Shown: positions 9,328-19,506, counted from the stretch's first letter. The stretch: DNA of 64,000 nt from Colwellia_A sp047621305 (GCA_047621305.1 JBLHNB010000007.1:1-64000), one strand, 5' to 3'. Notes: generated from the letters alone by a model not told the origin. A program made the numbers and translations.

Positions 9328-9933
9328 ATGACTTGGATAAAACATATACCCTACGAACAAGCTGATGGAAAATTATTAAAACTTTATAATCGTGTCAAAG
9401 GACCTGACAACAATGTTGATAACATTATGTTAGCTCATAGTCTGCGTCCGCATAGTATGGAAGGGCATATGGCGCTTTATAAATATGTTTTGCATCATTC
9501 GGGCAATACAATTGATAAATGGTTTTTGGAAGCGCTCGGTGTATTTACGAGCATGAAAAATGAATGCCATTATTGTATTGAACACCATTTTTCGGGTATG
9601 GAACGTTTACTGAATGATCAGCCTAGGTCAGCACTTATGCGTATCGCTCTGGAGCACGGAACACCAAACGATGCTTTTGATGAAAAGCACAGTGCAGCCT
9701 TTGTCTATGCAGAAAAATTAACCTTGAACGTTGCTGCTATGGCGCAAGAAGATATTCAAGCATTAAAAGTAGTAGGTTGGGACGATGGTGAAATATTAGA
9801 AATAAACCAAGTTGTTGCTTATTTTAATTACGCGAATAGAACAGTGCTGGGTTTAGGTATCCATACTAAGGGTGATCTTATCGGTTTATCGCCTAATAAT
9901 TCAGATGATCCAGACAATTGGAATCATAGTTAA
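9328..9933 (+). CDS. AhpD-like / carboxymuconolactone decarboxylase family protein
   Basis: A 201-residue soluble protein resembling the 'uncharacterised peroxidase-related enzyme' branch of the CMD/AhpD fold. The AhpD-type motif is clear: ECHYCIEHHFSGMERLL (CxxC plus downstream His) after the helix FLEALGVFTSMKN. In AhpD these cysteines reduce the peroxidase partner, so a role in peroxide or alkyl hydroperoxide defence is plausible but not shown. The C-terminal half has VVAYFNYANRTVLGLGI, seen in this family. A likely ribosome binding site (AAGAAGAAA) precedes the ATG. Confidence 0.8.
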   Translation: MTWIKHIPYEQADGKLLKLYNRVKGPDNNVDNIMLAHSLRPHSMEGHMALYKYVLHHSGNTIDKWFLEALGVFTSMKNECHYCIEHHFSGMERLLNDQPRSALMRIALEHGTPNDAFDEKHSAAFVYAEKLTLNVAAMAQEDIQALKVVGWDDGEILEINQVVAYFNYANRTVLGLGIHTKGDLIGLSPNNSDDPDNWNHS

Positions 9934-9962
9934 TATTGTTTCCTAAAGGATAGAACATCAAA

Positions 9963-10130
9963 GTGAATGAATTTGGTGTTCTAAAGTGTTCAACCTTTAC
10001 ACCACTCTCAATTTTAAAATACCCCATTCTTGGATCGCGACAAGAAACATCACATACTGTTGTTGAAGCACATCAAGGAAATTATTACTTGAAAATCGTA
10101 GTGGTCGACAAGGTTGTATTGTTAAAATAG
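9963..10130 (+). CDS. Possible small protein (55 aa), doubtful
   Basis: An open frame with a GTG start, preceded by AAGGA about 12 bases upstream, would encode 55 residues beginning MNEFGVLKCSTFTPLSILKY and ending KIVVVDKVVLLK. I do not recognise it. It could be a decayed remnant rather than a gene. It is placed between the AhpD-like gene and a small exported protein. Confidence 0.2.
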   Translation: MNEFGVLKCSTFTPLSILKYPILGSRQETSHTVVEAHQGNYYLKIVVVDKVVLLK

Positions 10131-10166
10131 AACTATCTATAAACATACAAAAGAAGGACGCCTAAG

Positions 10167-10655
10167 GTGATATTACGTATTATCCTCATATTACTGAGTT
10201 TTAGTAGCGCAAGTTCTGTTAATGCAAGTTTTTCTAATGCAAATGCAGCGCAAGAAAATTCGGCTCATGAACAATGGCTCAAAGATAGATTCAGTATTCA
10301 ACATCAAGATCTTATTCCCATAGTTGCCGTAGCTGACATGTTTTTTTCATGTAATAAGGTGAGGAAAACAGATCCTCTTAGCTATAAAATAAAAGAACTA
10401 ATTACAGTAATGGATAAAGATGTTTTGGCTGAAAAGCTCAGCCAATGTTTAGCTGATGACCCGATAAAATCGGAAATAGCGTTAAATTTTGGTTTACTTG
10501 GCTGCTTTCATGAACAGTTAGCGGGGCTTCCAAAAGAAGACAAACAACAAAAAATGACCCTAGTGAGACAAGCGATAGCATCACTTTCACGTGCAGAGCG
10601 CCAAAAGAGTTTTACCCAGTGTGTTACGGATCAAGCGATAGGGTATTTACAGTAA
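10167..10655 (+). CDS. Exported protein of unknown function
   Basis: A 162-residue product with a GTG start, preceded by AGAAGGA. Residues 1-20 or so form a signal peptide (ILRIILILLSFSSASSVNA). The mature part is mostly helical with four cysteines (FFSCNKV, LSQCLAD, GLLGCFHEQ, FTQCV), which may form periplasmic disulfides. I do not recognise a family. It converges with the LETM1-like gene, whose stop lies 16 bases past its own. Confidence 0.6.
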   Translation: MILRIILILLSFSSASSVNASFSNANAAQENSAHEQWLKDRFSIQHQDLIPIVAVADMFFSCNKVRKTDPLSYKIKELITVMDKDVLAEKLSQCLADDPIKSEIALNFGLLGCFHEQLAGLPKEDKQQKMTLVRQAIASLSRAERQKSFTQCVTDQAIGYLQ

Positions 10656-10670
10656 ATGAGCTTATAGATA

Positions 10671-11084
10671 TCAATCGTTAGGGGTATTCAAGGTATCAAT
10701 ATTGTTTTTTTCAAACTTGGTTTGTTTCGTTAGCTTTTTATCATTAGAAAATGAACTCGGTAATATTTCGACTCCAACTAAACGACCGAGCTTGATCATG
10801 ACAGGAATGGTGATCGGAGCAAAAGGTAGTACCGCAAAAACGCCTAAACCAAGTCCTTTTAATACGTCTAAAAATTGCTTATTGGCAATGGTCATTTCTT
10901 CAGGAGTTGCTTGGCGCATTGTATAGCGGCGATATATGCCCAACATTTCTTTTGTTTCCACTTTTTCTTGTGAAAGGGCACGCTTAATACGTAACATCTG
11001 ACGCTTAAAGCGGATAGTTGCACGTTTACGGCTAATCACAATAACGCGGATGGGAGCTTTTGCTAAATGAATCCATATTTTCAT
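10671..11084 (-). CDS. LETM1-like domain protein
   Basis: A 137-residue protein. The segment ANKQFLDVLKGLGLGVFAVLPFAP followed by ITIPVMIKLGRLVGVEILPSSF resembles the membrane and ribosome-binding region of LETM1-type proteins, known mainly from mitochondria but with small bacterial relatives. The N-terminal part is very basic. I set the start at the ATG at 11084 because GGGAGA lies about 7 bases upstream; the frame could extend to 11108 without such a site. One transmembrane hairpin is likely. The function in bacteria is not established. Confidence 0.55.
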   Translation of the reverse strand: MKIWIHLAKAPIRVIVISRKRATIRFKRQMLRIKRALSQEKVETKEMLGIYRRYTMRQATPEEMTIANKQFLDVLKGLGLGVFAVLPFAPITIPVMIKLGRLVGVEILPSSFSNDKKLTKQTKFEKNNIDTLNTPND

Positions 11085-11617
11085 TATTCGATTCTCCCAC
11101 ATAAGCAAGTCAAAGTAAGTAATACTTTTACAACTACTGACTAATCATTCTAGTATTTAAACTCAGTTTTAATACTAATTGAAATAAGTAAAAAATTTGA
11201 TACTTCTATCATTATACTAATTTTATTAAACAAGTAGTCTACTTTTTATGTAGAAAAATGGATAAGTACGAGGCATAAATTTCAGTAACTAGCTATTCTA
11301 AATATGAATTTTATAATGTTGTAGTTATTCGTTTTAATCATTAAAAATGGCTCATTAATGTCAATTTTTTAATAAATGCTATGATTAATTTATCATTTTT
11401 ATTAAAACCATCAAATTGTTTTCATGATAATAAACCTTAGCGGTGAGCAGAGGTGATTTTTTCAGTCAAATGACTTGTCATGAAAAATGTCGTTCATATC
11501 AGCACCTAAATGTCTGAATTTCAATCCACAGTTAGGTTTAAAGGTTTAAAACGGCTTAAAAAAGTTTAATAACATTTTTGCAAAGACAATTTTAATTTTT
11601 GAGGGCAAATATTAGGT
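11085..11617. other. Long intergenic region upstream of TonB-dependent receptor 1
   Basis: A very AT-rich divergent promoter region. It presumably holds the promoter of the LETM1-like gene at the left and that of the receptor at the right. Near 11172-11225 there is a faint trace of family B ends (ATACTAATTGAAATAAGTA ... TATACTAATTT), too short to call. The last 45 bases (GCAAAGACAATTTTAATTTT, then a GAGGG) resemble the leader of the second receptor. Confidence 0.5.
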
Positions 11618-14539
11618 ATGAAACAGTATAGATTATCGTTATCAATAAAAAGACAAATAGCATTAGCAAGTGCCTCATTGTTGTTAAGTAATCCAGCCAC
11701 TGCATTCGTTGGTGAAGAACAAAGCAGTGAAGAAAACATTGAAAGAATTTCAGTGACAGGTTCTCATATTCAACGCTCCACCGCATCAACCTCAATACCT
11801 ACAACGATTATAGATGCAATGCAAATTAAGCAATTAGGTTTTTCAAATGCAGGGGATATTTTAAACTCTTTACCGGCATTTTCTAACAGTGTCGGGCGCA
11901 GTAGTTCAACAGCCACTGACGGACAGTCGGGTTTAGAGTTGCCTAACTTACGTGGTTTAGGTACTGCCCGAACCTTAGTTTTGGTTAATGGTCGTCGTCA
12001 TGTCGGCAGTGAAGCGGGCAATAGTGCCGTAGATATTAGTACTATTCCTAGTAAGTTAATTGAACGTGTAGAAGTTATAACCGGTGCGGCAAGTGCTATT
12101 TATGGAGCAGATGCGGTTTCTGGTGTAGTTAACTTTGTCATGAAAAGAGAATTTGATGGCATACAGCTAAATACAGAATATGGTGAATCAGCCCAAGGTG
12201 ACGGTGAAGAAAAAGTCTTAAGTATTTTGGCGGGAACAGCTTTTAACCAAGGCAAAGGCAATTTTTTAGTTTCATTTGATTACACTGATCGAGGTGAGGT
12301 TAAGGCGACAGACAGAGCTTATGCTTTACACGCCCCTTTTTGGAAAAGTAACCTTGCTGATAGAGGCCCTAATGATGGCAATCCAGCAAATATTTTGGCA
12401 TTTGACCTTCGTTTCAATACCTTAAATACTGCAGGTATCGTTTCGCCTAATGGTTTTGGCCCTCAATCGTGGGATGGCGTGAATAATATCCCTATTTTAG
12501 GTTATGGTAATATTGGATCGATACCAGCACAAACATTTGATGCAAGTGGTAACCCGATCAACTTTGAAATTGGTGATTGTATTAATACGGATTGCTCAGG
12601 AGGTATGGGTTTTAATCCAGACAAGTATGCGGTTATGAGTATTGCAAGTGCAAGAACGCTTTTTAGTTTGCTCACAAACTACGAAATGTCAGATTCACAT
12701 CAACTTTTCGCCGATTTTAAATATTCACATACAACGGGAAAAAACATCGACCAACCATCATTTAGTGACAATGTATTTGGTCCCGCTTTATTTGTCGCCC
12801 GCAGTAACCCTTATTTGAATGACTATCCTATTATTGCAAATGCAATGGATGATGCTGGACTTGACCATGTAATTGTTCATAAAGCTCAAGAAGATTTAGG
12901 CCAATCAGCAACAAATAATAAATTTGAATTATTGCAACTGGTTGTTGGTGCAAATGGTGATTTTACCGATGAAATCACTTATGACTTTTATGTTCAACAC
13001 GGTAAAAGCAAAGGAACGAGTAAAAATCAAGATAGAATTACCGGTAACTTCCTACAGGCGCAAGATGCGATCACGGATGTTAATGGGAATATTGTTTGTC
13101 GTGATAGTTCTGGTGGCTGCTCGCCTCTTAACCCATTTGGTATTAATGGCGCCTCAGCTGAAGCAGCAGCTTTTGTGATGGCAGATCTTGCTACTAAAAG
13201 TGAATTATCACAAACCGTCGCCAGCTTTTCTATTAGCGGTGATATTACCGAATTACCGGCAGGTTTTGTGCAGTTTGCTGTAGGGATTGAGTACAGAGAA
13301 GAAAAAAGTGAGTCGGTACCTGATGAAATGTTATTAGTGGGTAAATTAACAGCAAATACGCAAGATGGTCCCCGTAAGATTGTTAAAGGTAATTACGATG
13401 TAAAAGAAATGTTTGCTGAGCTGCGCATACCTGCGCTAATTGACGTTAGTTTTGCCAAAGAACTGACTTTAGAAGCGGCAATACGTTATTCTGACTATAG
13501 TACCGTTGGTGGTCAAACGGCTTACAAACTAGGTATTAACTGGGCTATAAATAATTCTCTTCGAGTTCGAAGTTCATTTGGTATTGCGGTTCGCGCCCCT
13601 AATGCCGGCGAACTTTTTACACCTGAAAACTTGAACTGGGAACAATTATCTGATCCTTGTTCTTCAACAAATTTAAATGCCGGTATTAATCCATTACAAC
13701 GGTTAGCTAATTGCCAAGCTTTAGGTATGCCTAACGGGTTTAACGCGATTGATGGGCCTGCTACTAAAGTATTTATTGCCGGTAATAAAAACTTAGCAGC
13801 TGAAGAGTCTGCATCACTAACGCTAGGTTTAGTTTTTACACCACAATGGGCTGACAACCTTTCAATTGGCGTTGATTATTGGGAAATAACCATCGATGAG
13901 GCAATATCAACGGTGGCCACTCAAGCCATATTAACCTCTTGTTTAGATTTTGATATGAATGCCAATCCATATTGTGATTTAATTGTTCGTGATAGTGGTA
14001 CTTTTACTATTGAGCGTGTTAAATCACAAGTTATTAATGCGGCAAAGTTTACTGCAAAAGGCTATGATTTTGAGGCTAATTACCACGTTGATTTTAAATC
14101 AGCGGGTCAAGTTTTGTTTAATTTAGTGGGTAGTCATTATACCGAACAAGATAATTTAATTAACCCAAAGAATCCCGATGATATAATTTCCCTGTTGGAT
14201 GTTTTTAATGCACCTAAAACACGTATTAATTTTAGTGTGACTTATAACGTTGAAGCTTGGACAGCTCATTTAGCACTTAATTATATTGGCAGTAGTCGCA
14301 TATTTCATAGTAATCCTGAAGACAATGATCCAATGTATAGTATTGAAAATCACATTGATGCAGTTATATACGCCAATGCAAGAGGCAGCTACAATTTTGA
14401 TAAAAACTTAGCGATGTATTTGGGGATTCGCAACATAACTGATAAAACACCGCAAATGTTACCTAATATTCATCAGGGCACGAGCTTATATGATGGCATA
14501 GGTCGTTCATATTACTTAGGCATTAATTATTCTTTCTAA
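11618..14539 (+). CDS. TonB-dependent outer membrane receptor 1
   Basis: A 973-residue outer membrane receptor for TonB-driven uptake. The N terminus (MKQYRLSLSIKRQIALASASLLLSNPATA) is a signal peptide, followed by the plug domain: ERISVTGSHIQRSTASTSIP, the RGLGTARTLVLVNGRRHVGS segment and IERVEVITGAASAIYGADAVSGVVNFV. The rest is the 22-strand barrel, ending in the aromatic YYLGINYSF. No N-terminal STN signalling domain is present. The 'VNGRR/GADAVSGV' subgroup is common in Alteromonadales and often imports glycans or peptides rather than iron; the substrate cannot be read from the sequence. Its neighbour downstream is a paralogue. Confidence 0.93.
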   Translation: MKQYRLSLSIKRQIALASASLLLSNPATAFVGEEQSSEENIERISVTGSHIQRSTASTSIPTTIIDAMQIKQLGFSNAGDILNSLPAFSNSVGRSSSTATDGQSGLELPNLRGLGTARTLVLVNGRRHVGSEAGNSAVDISTIPSKLIERVEVITGAASAIYGADAVSGVVNFVMKREFDGIQLNTEYGESAQGDGEEKVLSILAGTAFNQGKGNFLVSFDYTDRGEVKATDRAYALHAPFWKSNLADRGPNDGNPANILAFDLRFNTLNTAGIVSPNGFGPQSWDGVNNIPILGYGNIGSIPAQTFDASGNPINFEIGDCINTDCSGGMGFNPDKYAVMSIASARTLFSLLTNYEMSDSHQLFADFKYSHTTGKNIDQPSFSDNVFGPALFVARSNPYLNDYPIIANAMDDAGLDHVIVHKAQEDLGQSATNNKFELLQLVVGANGDFTDEITYDFYVQHGKSKGTSKNQDRITGNFLQAQDAITDVNGNIVCRDSSGGCSPLNPFGINGASAEAAAFVMADLATKSELSQTVASFSISGDITELPAGFVQFAVGIEYREEKSESVPDEMLLVGKLTANTQDGPRKIVKGNYDVKEMFAELRIPALIDVSFAKELTLEAAIRYSDYSTVGGQTAYKLGINWAINNSLRVRSSFGIAVRAPNAGELFTPENLNWEQLSDPCSSTNLNAGINPLQRLANCQALGMPNGFNAIDGPATKVFIAGNKNLAAEESASLTLGLVFTPQWADNLSIGVDYWEITIDEAISTVATQAILTSCLDFDMNANPYCDLIVRDSGTFTIERVKSQVINAAKFTAKGYDFEANYHVDFKSAGQVLFNLVGSHYTEQDNLINPKNPDDIISLLDVFNAPKTRINFSVTYNVEAWTAHLALNYIGSSRIFHSNPEDNDPMYSIENHIDAVIYANARGSYNFDKNLAMYLGIRNITDKTPQMLPNIHQGTSLYDGIGRSYYLGINYSF

Positions 14540-14838
14540 TCAACTACATATTATCTATTAATACTAGTTTACGATGATAATCATACTTTTACTCCCCGAA
14601 AAAAGACACAGTACGCTGTTGTAATCTTACGATATCCTAATGTTTTTATTATAAAAAATATCATCTGTAAGGATTGGTGGTTTTTTTTGTTCAAATTGCT
14701 TTACATGTAAAAGTGTCATTCATCACACCACTGGAATATCTCAGATTAAATCTGTGATACGGTTAATAAAACTGCAAATTAATCAAATTAACAATGTTTT
14801 ACAAAGACAGTTTGAAATTTCTAGGGGAAATAATAAAA

Positions 14839-17800
14839 ATGAAAAAAAGTAAATTAAGTTTATCTATTAAGTCAGCGATTGCGTTAGCGGGTACATCCAT
14901 GCTGATCGCATCTAATAGTTTTGCTATGGCCGAAAGTGAAGAGAATACTGAAGCAACTGAAGCTCAACAAATTGAACGTATAGCCGTTACGGGTTCACGA
15001 ATAAGACGTGTTGACCTTGAAGCTACCCAACCTGTAGTTAGCATTGGTTCAGACTTTATCGGTAATCGCGGTATTACTAACTTAGCAGATGCCTTAACAG
15101 ATATTCCGGGTGTTAGTTCTGGTGTTAGTGATGTGCGCGATGGTGGTCCGTCTAATTCTGCGGCATTAGGGCAAAACACCATCGATTTATACGGCCTAGG
15201 TGCACAGCGCACCCTGTCATTGGTTAATGGCTCTCGTTTTGTCTCAAGCAACTCGCCAGTAAGTGGCGGTGTTGATAGCACGGGTAGGTCAGCTAATGGC
15301 TCACAGGTAGATACTAATAACATACCGGTTTCGTTAATCGAACGGGTAGAGGTTGTTAAAGTTGGTGGTGCTCCTGTATATGGTGCTGATGCTGTAGCTG
15401 GGGTAGTTAACTACATCCTTAAAAAGGATTACGAAGGTCTAGAGTTTTCCGTAGATACTAGTTCGATACCTGATGTTGATGATGCTACTACTAAGTCTTT
15501 TCGAGTATTGATGGGTGGTAATTTTAATGATGACAAAGGCAATTTGGTTTTAAGTTATGAATATAATAAATCGACAAATATTGCTCGCGATGATGTGCCT
15601 TCAGTAAAAAATCTATCTCGATTTTTCCCCGCTCATAATGGCGTTGCGGATGGAAGTGGTAATATTCCCAGTAATCAGCAAACTGCTATTCTTAATCCAC
15701 GTGTAGGCGTACTTTCTTACGGTGGTGTTGTGGCTCCTATCCCATTAGTGCTTGCCAATATTGGTCTTGGTGCTTGGGGTGAACAGGGTTTTTGGCATTT
15801 TGATCCTAATGGTTCAGGGGAAATGATCCCTTACGATGCAGGGGCTCCTGCAAATAGTGTGGTTTGGGCATCAGGTGGTGATGGTCTAGACTTAGACAAA
15901 ACGGCGACAACACGTGAAGGAGTTGAACGCTATAATTTAAGTCTTTTTGGTAATTATAAAATATCAGATCAAGTCAATTTTGCCGTAACTGCTTTTTCTA
16001 ACCGATCTGACGCCGCATATTTAGGTTATCAAACTAAATATACTGTGGGTTCTTTTCCATTTATTGAAAGTGCTTTAAGGTTTGATACGTCTCATCCGTT
16101 ATTGACCAATAGCGCACGAACAAAAATTGAGGAGTTAAACGGCGGTCCAGGTACGTTCTTTCTTCACAAAGCTTGGTTAGATCTTAACAAAGCGGCAGCA
16201 GAAACTAACTCAAGTGTTAACAGTATCAAAGTCGCCTTTGATGGTGAATTGGAATATGAAGATTATTATTGGAACTGGGATGTTTCTTACCAAAAAGGTG
16301 TGAGTATTACTGATACTCAATCCAGTGCTATTAACAATCATAAATTTCTGGCAGCGATGGATGTGGGTGTTAATCCTGCGACTAATCAGCTAGATTGCAA
16401 ATTTAATTATGTTGAAGATTATGATGTGGATTTTAGAGCTCAAGGACAAGGCATAATGGCTGAAGCTTCTGGTTTAGGGAAGCCGGGAGATTGTTCAGTA
16501 CTTAACCCTTTCGCAACACCTGAGCAAGCTGCAATTGATTACATGACATATAACCAATTGGGACAGGCACGTATAGAGCAAGATATATTCCAAGTAAACT
16601 TCAGTGGTAATTTAATGGAATTACCAGCTGGAGAAGTAGGTTTGGCCATTGGTTATGATCATCGTACTGAAAGAGCCACCTTTACCTCTGGTTCAGTAAG
16701 TACGTTTGTTGGTAGTGCTGATGTTTCTACTAATGGACAATATGTCACCCAAGATATTTATGGTGAGCTTTATATACCTTTAATCTCTGGTGATATGAAT
16801 ATACCTCTTGTTCATAAATTAAGTACCGAAATGTCATTTCGTAGTATAGATAATGATATTGCTGGTAAAGATAACGTTTGGGCTGTGGGTCTAAATTATC
16901 ACCCTATTGATGATTTAATGATTCGAGCCAATATGGGTGAAACTATACGTGCGCCTAGTGTGGGGGAGTTATTCCAACCAAGAGCTGAGTCGGGAGAATT
17001 TGCACGAGAAGATCCATGTCAAGCAACAAAACTTAAGTCAGGTCCAAATCCAGCTGTACGACAAGCAAATTGTAAAGCAGAAGACTTTCCAGCTGACTTT
17101 AAATCAAATGCAGCTGAAGCTTCTGTTAGTGGTTATTCAGGTGGCAATCCAGACTTAAAAAGTGAGCAAGCTAAAAGTAAGAACGTTGGTCTTATTTATT
17201 CGCCAAGTGCTATTGAAGGTTTATCTATGTCAGTTGACTGGGTAAATATTAAAATAGAAGATGCAATTGTATCATTCACTTTAGACGATACTTTAGCTGC
17301 TTGTTACGACTCCCCACTATTTCCAAACGAATTCTGTGGTAATGTGAAACGTGACGAAAACCATCAAATACTTCGTTCAAATGCATTTCAAACAGGCTAC
17401 GTTAATGCTGCTTTAAATGAATTTGAATCGGTTGAATATTCGATTTCTTATCGACAGCCTGTAAGGGATTGGCCACTACTTAGCTCGTTACTATCTGCTG
17501 GTGATTTGGGTATTAGTCTTCGTGCTATTAATTTAAAGAAACAAGAAACATCAAATACCGGTTTCGATTTTTCTGATATAACGGGACAATATGATCTACC
17601 TGAGTGGCGCGGTGATATTAATATCTCATACAACTTAGATAATTTCGTTGCTTATATGGATGTTAACTACCATGGTCGCGGTAAGGTAGATATTACTTCA
17701 AATGAAGAATATCAATATATCGGTTTAAACGGTAAGCCAATTACTCATCTTGACACTATAGTGAGAGCCGATTTAGGTGCGGTATATCACTTTAGTGATA

Positions 17801-17922
17801 GCATCTCGATTCGAGGCCGAGTAGACAACGTTTTTGATTGGTCTCCAACTCAAGGCGGAGCAACTAGAGGTCGTTGGACTTTTGGAAGAACCTTTAGTTT
17901 AGGTATGACTGCTAAGTTTTAG
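14839..17922 (+). CDS. TonB-dependent outer membrane receptor 2
   Basis: A second TonB-dependent receptor, 1027 residues from the chosen ATG at 14839, which has AGGGGAAA about 9 bases upstream; the frame could be read from 14794 but that would bury the signal peptide. The signal peptide MKKSKLSLSIKSAIALAGTS is strikingly like that of receptor 1. The plug has ERIAVTGSRIRRVDLEATQP and VEVVKVGGAPVYGADAVAGV. The barrel ends RTFSLGMTAKF. Four or more cysteines lie in extracellular loops (DCKFNY, GDCSVLNPF). The tandem arrangement suggests gene duplication followed by divergence. A strong terminator follows. Confidence 0.93.
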   Translation: MKKSKLSLSIKSAIALAGTSMLIASNSFAMAESEENTEATEAQQIERIAVTGSRIRRVDLEATQPVVSIGSDFIGNRGITNLADALTDIPGVSSGVSDVRDGGPSNSAALGQNTIDLYGLGAQRTLSLVNGSRFVSSNSPVSGGVDSTGRSANGSQVDTNNIPVSLIERVEVVKVGGAPVYGADAVAGVVNYILKKDYEGLEFSVDTSSIPDVDDATTKSFRVLMGGNFNDDKGNLVLSYEYNKSTNIARDDVPSVKNLSRFFPAHNGVADGSGNIPSNQQTAILNPRVGVLSYGGVVAPIPLVLANIGLGAWGEQGFWHFDPNGSGEMIPYDAGAPANSVVWASGGDGLDLDKTATTREGVERYNLSLFGNYKISDQVNFAVTAFSNRSDAAYLGYQTKYTVGSFPFIESALRFDTSHPLLTNSARTKIEELNGGPGTFFLHKAWLDLNKAAAETNSSVNSIKVAFDGELEYEDYYWNWDVSYQKGVSITDTQSSAINNHKFLAAMDVGVNPATNQLDCKFNYVEDYDVDFRAQGQGIMAEASGLGKPGDCSVLNPFATPEQAAIDYMTYNQLGQARIEQDIFQVNFSGNLMELPAGEVGLAIGYDHRTERATFTSGSVSTFVGSADVSTNGQYVTQDIYGELYIPLISGDMNIPLVHKLSTEMSFRSIDNDIAGKDNVWAVGLNYHPIDDLMIRANMGETIRAPSVGELFQPRAESGEFAREDPCQATKLKSGPNPAVRQANCKAEDFPADFKSNAAEASVSGYSGGNPDLKSEQAKSKNVGLIYSPSAIEGLSMSVDWVNIKIEDAIVSFTLDDTLAACYDSPLFPNEFCGNVKRDENHQILRSNAFQTGYVNAALNEFESVEYSISYRQPVRDWPLLSSLLSAGDLGISLRAINLKKQETSNTGFDFSDITGQYDLPEWRGDINISYNLDNFVAYMDVNYHGRGKVDITSNEEYQYIGLNGKPITHLDTIVRADLGAVYHFSDSISIRGRVDNVFDWSPTQGGATRGRWTFGRTFSLGMTAKF

Positions 17923-17973
17923 ATAAAAAATAGTTTAGTTAATCATTTATTGTATTAACAAATTCTGTTGAAT

Positions 17974-18001
17974 TTAAATGCCACCGTTAGGTGGCATTTT
18001 A
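17974..18001 (+). terminator. Rho-independent terminator after receptor 2
   Basis: AAATGCCACC-GTTA-GGTGGCATTT is a 10-bp perfect stem with a 4-base loop running into T residues, about 55 bases past the stop. Confidence 0.9.
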
Positions 18002-18292
18002 CTTTCAGGGATACAATATGTTGTGTACTCAACACCTGAAAAAATATTCTATAGTAGTGATAAAAAACGACTGGTAAACACATCTTAATGATTTTACGCG
18101 ATGTTATTAGCCAACTAGAAGAACTAGCTAATCCAAAAAAAATCAGAAAATGATGTCTTTGAGTTTTTTTATCGGTGCTTAAAAATCAAGCATAAGCCCG
18201 CGCAATGAATTGCTAAAAACGCTTTAAAATAACGGGAAAAATAAAACATAAACGTCTTAGATCACCCAAAAAAATATTTATAGAAAATCGTA

Positions 18293-18865
18293 CTAAAATA
18301 GTTCTATTTCATCTTCTTCGCAGCTACCTCTATCTAACAGGGCTTGTTTCAAATCAGCTAACGCTTCCTCAATAGGCATCCCCGCGATCACGTTATCAAA
18401 CATGTGGCGCTCTTCTTCCATCGTATATTTACTGCGAATAGATTTTTGTAAGGCTCGCCATTCTACTGGAGAATATAATGCACTGGGATCAGTAATTAAT
18501 GTGGTTAAAGCGCCTAAACTCTGGCTAACATGGTCAAGTCGTTGGGTTAATTTATCGTAAAATTGAAAAGCAATAATGGCGGAATGTATTTTATCTAATG
18601 CGGTTGTCGTTGAACCTTCAATGATCAGTTTCAGTTTATCGGCATCATCATCTTTATCTTTCATTTGTAAAATAGATGACTGAATATCACTTAAGTTGGT
18701 TGCCAATGCGGTAAATGAGGCTGAAAGCGTTTCAACTGAAGAGTTACCCTCATTCATCGACTCGTCAATTTGCGCGACCGCAAGGTTTAACATCAATACG
18801 GTTTCTTTAAGCTGACTCCAATCTAAATCGGGACGTAGTGCGGTTGAACCTGATAGTGTACTCAT
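18293..18865 (-). CDS. Helical protein of unknown function, CheZ-like features
   Basis: A 190-residue, soluble, acidic and almost wholly helical protein, beginning MSTLSGSTALRPDLDWSQLK. The segment ALDKIHSAIIAFQFYDKLTQRLDHVSQSL looks like the long-helix region of CheZ-type or methyl-accepting helical bundles, but a CheZ assignment is not secure. The C terminus is very acidic (CEEDEIELF), which can be a docking tail, as in CheZ. No chemotaxis genes lie nearby. A strong GGAA-type site (AAGGAACATC) precedes the ATG. Confidence 0.6.
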   Translation of the reverse strand: MSTLSGSTALRPDLDWSQLKETVLMLNLAVAQIDESMNEGNSSVETLSASFTALATNLSDIQSSILQMKDKDDDADKLKLIIEGSTTTALDKIHSAIIAFQFYDKLTQRLDHVSQSLGALTTLITDPSALYSPVEWRALQKSIRSKYTMEEERHMFDNVIAGMPIEEALADLKQALLDRGSCEEDEIELF

Positions 18866-18906
18866 GATGTTCCTTTATCTTAAGATATATATGCGGGGCG
18901 TTGTAA

Positions 18907-19153
18907 TACCAATTGAAATAAGTAATCAATCATTCTAAAGCGGTCTAAATATCTAATACCTACGTTGCTCATACGGATGTGAGTACTTAAGTTTTGTCTG
19001 GAACTAAAAACGTGTGTTTTCTAATCACACAAGCCAGCTATTGCTCGACAATATGCTCCTGCATTGTTCTACTTACTTATCTATGTAAGGATCAATCAAG
19101 CGCCTTGTTTTTGAAATATCATTCTTATTTATAATTGATCAATTCAATTGGTA
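18907..19153 (-). mobile_element. MITE-like element, family B, copy B1 (long, diverged)
   Basis: Bounded by TACCAATTGAAATAAGTAAT and the inverse TTCAATTGGTA, with TAA on the left and TTA on the right. Read on the minus strand, its end (GAGCAACGTAGGTATTAGAT, then ATTTAGACCGCTTTAGAATG) matches copies B3, B5 and B6, but the middle is longer (247 bases against about 158) and unrelated in part. Confidence 0.7.
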
Positions 19154-19506
19154 TTATTCAACGGAATATATTTGAGTATAGAAGCAATTTATTGAGTTGC
19201 AGGCTATTTCAATAAAAATTATTAATATCATATTTAAAATGCTTTTTTAAATAGTTACCTAAGCAATAAATTAGCGATAAATAATTTTGGCCGCGCTGAC
19301 TATTTTTCGATAAGGTGCTGTTACGACACCAGCAAAGTTGGTCGTTTTATTTATTGCGTCAGCATCGCTAACGCATCTGAAACAGTAAAAGATGGTGACT
19401 TTATTGATGGCCATAATTTAACGCTTTTAGTACTATCTAAACATATACATTTAACTTTGATTTCACATAGTTAATAATATTAAAAATAAATTAAGGAAAG
19501 TTTACC
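19154..19506. other. Intergenic stretch, possible decayed frame
   Basis: No gene called. From about 19236 to 19474 one plus-strand frame is open for roughly 80 codons but has no ATG; it includes DYFSIRCCYDTSKVGRFIY and ASETVKDGDFIDGHNL. It may be a gene remnant, or chance. The promoter of the FMN reductase gene lies at the right end, with AAGGAAAG before its ATG. Confidence 0.4.

Noticed and set aside
18088..18153. Tiny open frame MILRDVISQLEELANPKKIR after receptor 2
   Set aside because: Only about 21 codons and no clear ribosome binding site; nothing supports translation.
19236..19474. Open frame of about 80 codons before the FMN reductase
   Set aside because: No start codon, no ribosome binding site, no recognised family.
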